Below, piece after piece: positions 59,901 to 64,000 of a DNA stretch of 64,000 bases (its first letter is position 1; each line of letters begins with the position of its first letter). The notes under the pieces are model-generated. The model saw only the letters and a list, made by a program, of their open reading frames with translations, searched no databases and was not told the DNA's origin. A program made the position numbers and the translations under genes. The DNA comes from Pseudomonadota bacterium (lineage in GTDB: Bacteria; Pseudomonadota; Gammaproteobacteria; Xanthomonadales; Xanthomonadaceae): assembly GCA_018242445.1 (NCBI GenBank), contig JAFEBW010000043.1, forward strand, positions 1 through 64,000, in the 5' to 3' direction.

Positions 59901-60096
59901 TGGTGATGTAGCGCTCGATCTCCTCGGCGGACAGGCCCGATGCCTGGGTGTTGATGTCAACCAGCGGCGGCACCGGATCCGGGTAAGCCTCGATGTTCAG
60001 GCGCAGGAAGCTGAGCACGCCCGCGCACAGCACGAACGCCATGATGACGACGACCAGCAGGCGTCGCCGCAGTGCGAACTCGACGATGCGGTTCAT
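56932..60096 (-). CDS. Heavy-metal efflux RND transporter, CzcA/CusA-like
   Basis: The 1054-aa protein has the RND fold with IVEFALRRRLLVVVIMAFVL, and the HME-type TM4 segment GAIDFGLIVDATVIMVENIFRR, where the aspartates carry protons. Porter domains and late GIATMDGILVLANFNHNIEAG match CzcA/CusA relatives. It exports divalent or monovalent metals from the periplasm. The three genes overlap as ATGA/GTGA, so they form one operon. Confidence 0.92.
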   Translation of the reverse strand: MNRIVEFALRRRLLVVVIMAFVLCAGVLSFLRLNIEAYPDPVPPLVDINTQASGLSAEEIERYITIPLEVQMAGIPHVTTVRTISLFGLSDVKIQFTYDVTYQQAEQFVTNRLAQLPALPDGAQPQISPESPIGEIYRYRVVGPPGYSVMDLKTLQDWVLERRFKAVPGVVDVTGWGGKTKTYDVVVDQQKLVSYGLTLAQVLNAINNANINVGGQTVDIGPQSAVVRGVGMIRSMDDLRHTMLANTNGVPVTLADVAQVRVGHLPRLGIAGRDADDDIVQGIVLMRRGEESMPTIARVEAEVQKINASGVLPPGVHLEKIYDRSELIATTTHTVLHNMLFGIVLIFILQWVFLGNLRSALIVSMTIPFALAFAIILMVWRGESANLLSVGAIDFGLIVDATVIMVENIFRRLSEGAKAHRSAFSTVTRAHFGLSGRFATIAYSAAEVTQPILFSAGIIIAGFLPLFTLSGIEGHIFGPMAKTYAYAIAGGIIATFTIAPALSAFLFTGPVEDRETLALRWIRRVNTPLLQFALANRIVTLGGAAALALTALLVAHNLGLEFLPKLEEGNMWIRATMPQSVSLEDSNGYVNRMRKIIKGFPEVKTVVSQHGRPDDGTDSTGFFNAEFFVPLKPAEQWPAGVDKEKLTEQMTDALQDHFPGVDFNFSQYIEDNVEEAASGVKGENSVKLIGNDLDTLEATANKIRDVLATVPGITDLAVFRVLGQPTVRIDVDRARAARFGLAPGDVNAAVQAAIGGQAAGNLYEPGSDRNFPIVVRLDKQYRNDLDSIRRILIGAPSPSGNGVVQVPLEDVAKVSLVSGASFIYREQQERYIPIKFSVRGRDLGTTVLQAQREIAKKVQLPGGYRIEWVGEFGNLQDALHRLELSVPLALLLICILLYVNFGSVTDVLLVLSVIPMALIGGVFALFVTGTAFSVSAAIGFIALFGIATMDGILVLANFNHNIEAGMERLDAMYRACQTTMRPVMLTCIVACVGLVPAAISTGIGSQVQKPLALVVVGGIVLAPAFILFVLPVLVEMFSPRGRAVASAEPAQEEA

Positions 60097-61334
60097 GAGC
60101 CCGGGTTCACCGCGCGATCGATGAACAAGGTGCCGGCGCTGACGACCTTCTCGCCGGCGCGCACGCCCGACAGCACTTCCACGCTGTCGCCATCCCTGCG
60201 GCCGAGGCGCACCTCGCGCAGGGCGATGCTGCCGTCGTCGCCGGCCACGTACACGCGCGCCTGCTCGCCTTCATGCACGATCGCGCTGACGGGTACGGCC
60301 GGCGCCTGCGCGGGATCGCCCGCGTCGATTCTGAAGCTGGCGAACATCTGCGGCTTGAGCGCGCCATCCGGGTTGTCCACCGTGGCCCGCACGGGCAGCC
60401 GGTGGGTGTTCGGATCCAGCGCCGGCGCCACCCAGGCGATGCGCGCGGCGAAGGTGCGGCCCGGGTAGGCGAGCACGTGCACGGTGGCCGGCTCGCCGAC
60501 GCGCAGGTCGGGTGCGTCGGACTCGCGCGCATTGGCCACCAGCCAGACGTGGGACAGATCGGAGATCGTGTACACCGGGTTCGATGCGCCGGACTGGATG
60601 TACTGGCCCAGGCCGACTTGCCGTTGGGTGACGGTGCCGGCGATCGGCGCGGCCACCACCGCCACCGCCCCGCGCGATGGCCCGCCCGTGCCGGTCTTTT
60701 GCGCGCCGGTTTCCAGCGCGGCGATTTCCGCGTCGGATTTGCCGAGGATGTGCAGGCGGTTGCGTGCGGCGTCGAGCGTGCTGCGCGCGGCGGTCAGGTC
60801 GGACTGGCTTTGCAGCCAATCCTTGAGCGCGCCGGCCTTGGCCAGATACAGCGCGTGCTGGCGCTGCTCGCTCTTGGTCGCCAGCGCCAGTTGCGCGTAG
60901 GCGGTCTGCAGGTCGCTCTGTCCCTGCGCGAACTCCGAAGCGTCCACGGCCATCAGCGGCGCGCCGCGTTTGACGGCATCGCCCAGTTGCGCATCCAGCC
61001 GGGTCACCCGGCCCGAGTAGGGCGAGTACACCGGCGTGGAGGTGTCGTCGTCGTAGGCTATCGCGCCGTCGGCCACCACCTGCGTGGTGAAAGCGTGGTT
61101 GGCGACCGTGGCGACCGTGAGCGTGGCCCATTGCTCTTTCGTCGGGCGGAAGGTGCCGGCGGGCGCAGCCGCGGCCTGCGCTTCGGGCGGCCTGGCCAGA
61201 AAATGCGCGGCCACTTCGTAGAGGACGAACACGCCCAGCAACGCGGCCACGCCGAGGCCGACCAGCAGCCACTGGATCGCGGGCGGGTGGGCGCGGGCGG
61301 TGAGCGGCGGCGTCGAGGTGTCGTCCGTGGGCAT
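60093..61334 (-). CDS. RND efflux periplasmic adaptor, CzcB/CusB-like
   Basis: The 413-aa membrane fusion protein has an N-terminal helix (WLLVGLGVAALLGVFVLYEVA), a beta-barrel and lipoyl region (YSPYSGRVTRLDAQLGDAVKRGAPLMAVD), an alpha-hairpin (QSDLTAARSTLDAARNRLHIL) and the C-terminal barrel VGLGQYIQSG. No Met- or His-rich metal-binding N-terminal domain is visible. It links the RND pump and outer-membrane channel. Confidence 0.9.
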   Translation of the reverse strand: MPTDDTSTPPLTARAHPPAIQWLLVGLGVAALLGVFVLYEVAAHFLARPPEAQAAAAPAGTFRPTKEQWATLTVATVANHAFTTQVVADGAIAYDDDTSTPVYSPYSGRVTRLDAQLGDAVKRGAPLMAVDASEFAQGQSDLQTAYAQLALATKSEQRQHALYLAKAGALKDWLQSQSDLTAARSTLDAARNRLHILGKSDAEIAALETGAQKTGTGGPSRGAVAVVAAPIAGTVTQRQVGLGQYIQSGASNPVYTISDLSHVWLVANARESDAPDLRVGEPATVHVLAYPGRTFAARIAWVAPALDPNTHRLPVRATVDNPDGALKPQMFASFRIDAGDPAQAPAVPVSAIVHEGEQARVYVAGDDGSIALREVRLGRRDGDSVEVLSGVRAGEKVVSAGTLFIDRAVNPGS

Positions 61335-61419
61335 GGTCGAAAATCCTGTCGGCCATGGCCGACGTAGTCGCGGCCGATGGAAGCCGCGCGGGGCAACTGC
61401 AGTCCGGGGCGGAACCGCG

Positions 61420-62049
61420 TTACGCCAGATCGCGGAAGCGGTGGTTGTAATAGGCCAGCGCGAGGCCGAGCACGCCGAAGTCGTCCAGCAGGCCGAAGAA
61501 CGGGATGTTGTCGGGAATCAGGTCGATCGGGCAGAGCAGGTAGAACAGCGCGCCATAGGCGACGGTCTTGTCGAGCTTGCTGAGCTGGTCGGAGCGCACG
61601 ATGCGCCACAGCGCCTCGATGCGCCGCGACCACTCCGCGCCGAGCTTGCCGAACGACAGCATCTTCTTGCGGCCGTGTTCCACCTCGTGCTGCTTGCGCT
61701 CCTGCATGCCGATGTGCGCCAGCCCGCCCAGCATCGCGTCCTGCGACATCGCGCCGCGCGTCGGGAAGCCTTCCGGCAGGCCCAGCGCCTGCACGGCGGC
61801 GTCGTGCTCGCTCGACGGCGCCTGCGCCACCAGCTCGCGCACGCTGGGGGATTCCGCGCTCAGGCGGCCTTTTGCGATCAGCGCGTAGCAGGCTTCGCGG
61901 ATCGCCGGCAGATACACGCGCGGCACGTCCTGATCGGGCTTCTTCAGCCAGCGGCGGATGGTCATCCCGGAGCAGCCGATCACCTCCGCCAGTTCCTCGG
62001 GGGAGCAGTCGGCTTCCTTGAGCAGCTTGAGCACCTGAGCGTTGATCAT
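61420..62049 (-). CDS. HTH-DUF1232 (YkvA-like) protein
   Basis: The 209-aa protein has an N-terminal helix-turn-helix (LLKEADCSPEELAEVIGCSGMTIRRWLKKP) and a C-terminal YkvA/DUF1232 segment YGALFYLLCPIDLIPDNIPFFGLLDDFGVLGLALAYY, probably membrane-associated. Function is unknown. It sits 85 nt upstream of the metal-efflux operon on the same strand and could be its regulator, which is inference only. Confidence 0.78.
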   Translation of the reverse strand: MINAQVLKLLKEADCSPEELAEVIGCSGMTIRRWLKKPDQDVPRVYLPAIREACYALIAKGRLSAESPSVRELVAQAPSSEHDAAVQALGLPEGFPTRGAMSQDAMLGGLAHIGMQERKQHEVEHGRKKMLSFGKLGAEWSRRIEALWRIVRSDQLSKLDKTVAYGALFYLLCPIDLIPDNIPFFGLLDDFGVLGLALAYYNHRFRDLA

Positions 62050-62089
62050 GCACAAATGTTAATCAGGTGGGTGGGGTGGCGCAAGTGCC

Positions 62090-62644
62090 TCAACGCAGGT
62101 CGTCCCTGAGCAGGCCGTACAAGGCGGTGTCGGAGGTCAGGTCGCCGACCTGCCAGCGCTCGCGCAGCAGGCCCTCGCGCTGGAAACCCAATGCTTCGAG
62201 CAGGCGGCACGAGCCGGTGTTGCCCGGATCGGTGTCGGCCTCGATGCGGCGCAGGCCGAGCGCATCGAAACCGTACCGCAGCGCCAGCCGCACGGCCTCG
62301 CGTGCCAGCCCGCGGCCCCAGTACGCTGGATGCAACGCGTAGCCGATGTCGGCACGCGCCTGCCCGGGAAAGATCGCGTGCAGGCTCACGGTGCCGATCA
62401 GGGCATCCGCATCGCGCAGGGCGATCGCCCAGGTCAGCGCCGAGCCAGCGAGCAGCCCATCTTCCTGCCGACCGAACCACGCATCGGCGGCGGCCAGTTC
62501 CGACCACGCCGGCGTGCTCCAGTAGCGCATCACCTGCGGCGCCGAATACAGGGCGTACAAGGCCGCGCGGTCGCCCGCGCGTGGCGGGCGCAGGACGACG
62601 CGCTCTGCGTGCAGGCTGGGCGGCGCGGCCAGCGGGGTGTCCAT
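62090..62644 (-). CDS. RimJ/RimL-type GNAT acetyltransferase
   Basis: The 184-aa protein has LHAERVVLRPPRAGDRAALYALYSAPQVMRYW, GYALHPAYWGRGLAREAVRLALRYGFDALGLRRIEADTDPGNTGSCRLLEALGFQREG, typical of the RimJ/RimL branch that modifies N-terminal residues or small molecules. The start at 62644 is the first ATG before the conserved core. Confidence 0.84.
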   Translation of the reverse strand: MDTPLAAPPSLHAERVVLRPPRAGDRAALYALYSAPQVMRYWSTPAWSELAAADAWFGRQEDGLLAGSALTWAIALRDADALIGTVSLHAIFPGQARADIGYALHPAYWGRGLAREAVRLALRYGFDALGLRRIEADTDPGNTGSCRLLEALGFQREGLLRERWQVGDLTSDTALYGLLRDDLR

Positions 62645-62754
62645 CGACGGATGCGTCCGGCGTGAAGCTGCCATGCATCCTGCCACGGCGCGCGGCCGCT
62701 TGCAGCGCTTCCGGTGAGCCGCGTGGAGCCGGGGCGGGCATGCGGTTGCGGCGA

Positions 62755-64000
62755 TCAGGAACCCACCAGCCCGAGCAGCCGCGCACGATCCACCACGTGC
62801 TTGCGGGTGCCTGCGGAAAGCTTGGTGAACAGGTTCTTGACGTGCCATTTCACGGTCTCCTCCCCGATGTCCAGCGCGCGCGCGATCTGCTTGTTGGACA
62901 TGCCCTTGTCGAGCAGGGCGAGCACCCGGGCTTCCTTGGGCGTGAGCGGGCCGCGACACGCCGGTTCGGCTGCCGCCTGCGCCGGCTCGGCGGGCGTGGC
63001 CGGCACCGTGCGCAGGCCGGTGGTCGCGCGGTGCAGGCTGGCGACCATCTGCATCGCCAGCGGATGCTCGCCGCCGATCGCGTGCACCATGGATTCGGGC
63101 GGAACCAGTTTGACCGCTGCGATCAGCAAGGCGGTGGCCTGCGGGTCTTCGCATTGGCGCGCGCACACCGCCCGCAGCACGCGGGCGGAAAGTATGCCGG
63201 CGTGCCGATGCAACTCCAGCGCGACCGCCTCGGCCTGATCGATATGGCTGCGGGCGGCCGGGTGATCGTGCTGTGCCAGCGCGGCGCAGGCCTTGGCCAG
63301 GGCCGCGGCGAGCCGGTATTGCGGGCGGTACGGCAGCAGCTCGTGGCGATCGAAGGCCGCTGCCAGCGCATCGAGGCTGCGCATGGCCCGGCCGATGGCC
63401 TGCGTGTCGGCGTGCAGGGCGTGGATGCGGATCTGTTCGGCCAGCGCCTGCGTGGCCAGCCGCGGCAGGCGGCGGCGTTCGGCCAGCATGGCGAGGTTGT
63501 CCAGCAGCGCCAGCGCACGGCGTTCCTCGCCGCGTGCCAGTGCGCCGCGCACGAGGGTGCGGTAGGCCAGCATGATGGCATCCGGGAAACTGGTGCGCTC
63601 GATCACGTCGAGGCGGTCGGCGAGCAGGGTTTGCGCGGTATCGGCCTGGTCGAGGTCGTACAGCGCCGGGGCCAGCACCGCGGCGAACATGCTGGCGACC
63701 AGGCTGCGCCGCCCGCAGGCGTGTTCGGCCTGCAGCAGGGCCGGTTGCAGCAGCGCCCGCACCCGCCAGGCATCGCCATCCCAAAGATGCGTCAATGCCA
63801 GCATCATGGTGCGGTAGGACAAGGCGAGCATCGCCGCATCCGCGTCCACACCGGTGGGCAGCACGGCGAGGAATCGGCGTGCTTCATCGGTGCGCCCGGC
63901 GTGCATCCGGTAGTGCGCCATGGCGTTGCGCCAGGCCAGTTCGCAAACGGGCTCGGTGACTGCTGCCGGATAATCGGGCCAGGCCGCGAACAGGTCGGGA
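62755..64000 (-). CDS. LuxR-family transcriptional regulator, 5' truncated by window
   Basis: The frame runs off the right edge (first full codon at 63999). The C-terminal 65 residues hold a LuxR HTH (GPLTPKEARVLALLDKGMSNKQIARALDIGEETVKWHVKNLFTKL). The upstream part is a long helical, probably TPR-like, region as in MalT/LAL regulators. The N-terminal ATPase, if present, is outside the window. The target is unknown. Confidence 0.82.
   Translation of the reverse strand, partial: PDLFAAWPDYPAAVTEPVCELAWRNAMAHYRMHAGRTDEARRFLAVLPTGVDADAAMLALSYRTMMLALTHLWDGDAWRVRALLQPALLQAEHACGRRSLVASMFAAVLAPALYDLDQADTAQTLLADRLDVIERTSFPDAIMLAYRTLVRGALARGEERRALALLDNLAMLAERRRLPRLATQALAEQIRIHALHADTQAIGRAMRSLDALAAAFDRHELLPYRPQYRLAAALAKACAALAQHDHPAARSHIDQAEAVALELHRHAGILSARVLRAVCARQCEDPQATALLIAAVKLVPPESMVHAIGGEHPLAMQMVASLHRATTGLRTVPATPAEPAQAAAEPACRGPLTPKEARVLALLDKGMSNKQIARALDIGEETVKWHVKNLFTKLSAGTRKHVVDRARLLGLVGS

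Noticed and set aside
56692..60468. Very long open frame (over 1250 codons) antisense to the RND efflux genes
   Set aside because: High GC in codon third positions suppresses stop codons on the opposite strand. The protein is His/Arg/Ala-rich without any family motif, while the - strand encodes an intact CzcA-like pump.

Overview
The window is GC-rich, tightly packed chromosomal DNA from a gammaproteobacterium. It most resembles the Xanthomonadales (Lysobacterales). The evidence is the tuf-S10-spc-alpha ribosomal order without infA or rpmJ between secY and rpsM, the gcvR-bcp-phoH block, rpsO-pnp, an OxyR with E. coli-like C199/C208 numbering beside a mycobacterial-type AhpC/AhpD pair, and intergenic tandem heptamers and GC-rich palindromes. 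The genus cannot be fixed from this sequence alone. No rRNA, tRNA, CRISPR array, transposase or integrase was recognised.

Layout. (1) 1-15.1 kb, + strand: the end of tuf, then the S10, spc and alpha operons from rpsJ to rplQ, including secY and rpoA. Several junctions carry hairpins or 7-nt tandem repeats, an internal promoter precedes rpsM, and a terminator follows rplQ. (2) 15.1-19.1 kb, - strand: glnS, a Cys-rich lipoprotein, a nucleoside deaminase and rlmM. (3) 19.2-25.6 kb: a DUF2007 protein, a membrane protein with a degenerate GGDEF domain, a DMT exporter and msrA on +; an ArnT-like glycosyltransferase and an anchored hypothetical protein on -. (4) 25.7-30.9 kb: a peroxide-defence block made of rubrerythrin, a CCG-type Fe-S oxidoreductase and DUF3501 on the - strand, followed by oxyR divergent from ahpC-ahpD. 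(5) 30.9-36.5 kb: an orphan PycTM-like membrane protein, prmC, a PIN-PhoH ATPase, bcp, gcvR and an HNH nuclease. (6) 36.6-39.5 kb: rpsO and pnp, each with a clear terminator. (7) 39.5-45.3 kb: an SDR enzyme, a GNAT enzyme and a partial leucine/isovalerate (liu) operon interrupted by a lipoprotein gene. (8) 45.4-50.0 kb: iron uptake, comprising a Fur-box promoter, an FTR1 permease, a cupredoxin and an outer-membrane protein, then feoA-feoB and a small Cys-rich membrane protein. (9) 50.1-53.5 kb: a ygiD-like dioxygenase, then a 1.6 kb segment with lower GC that holds a zinc-ribbon protein and a lipoprotein. This segment is flanked by 46-bp direct repeats copied from the 3' end of an S1/P1 nuclease gene. 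(10) 53.5-64 kb: gapA, a 7Fe ferredoxin, a heavy-metal RND tripartite efflux operon, an HTH-DUF1232 protein, a GNAT acetyltransferase and a truncated LuxR-type regulator.

How the genes work together. The window is mostly housekeeping (translation, protein export, glycolysis, RNA turnover) with strong oxidative-stress and iron themes. Peroxide is removed by AhpC/AhpD, Bcp and probably rubrerythrin, with MsrA for repair. Ferrous iron enters through FeoAB and an FTR1-type permease with a Fur-like operator. Metals leave through a Czc/Cus-like pump. The least understood items are the rubrerythrin/CCG/DUF3501 cassette, the orphan PycTM protein, the structured dispersed repeats and the direct-repeat-flanked segment in the nuclease region.
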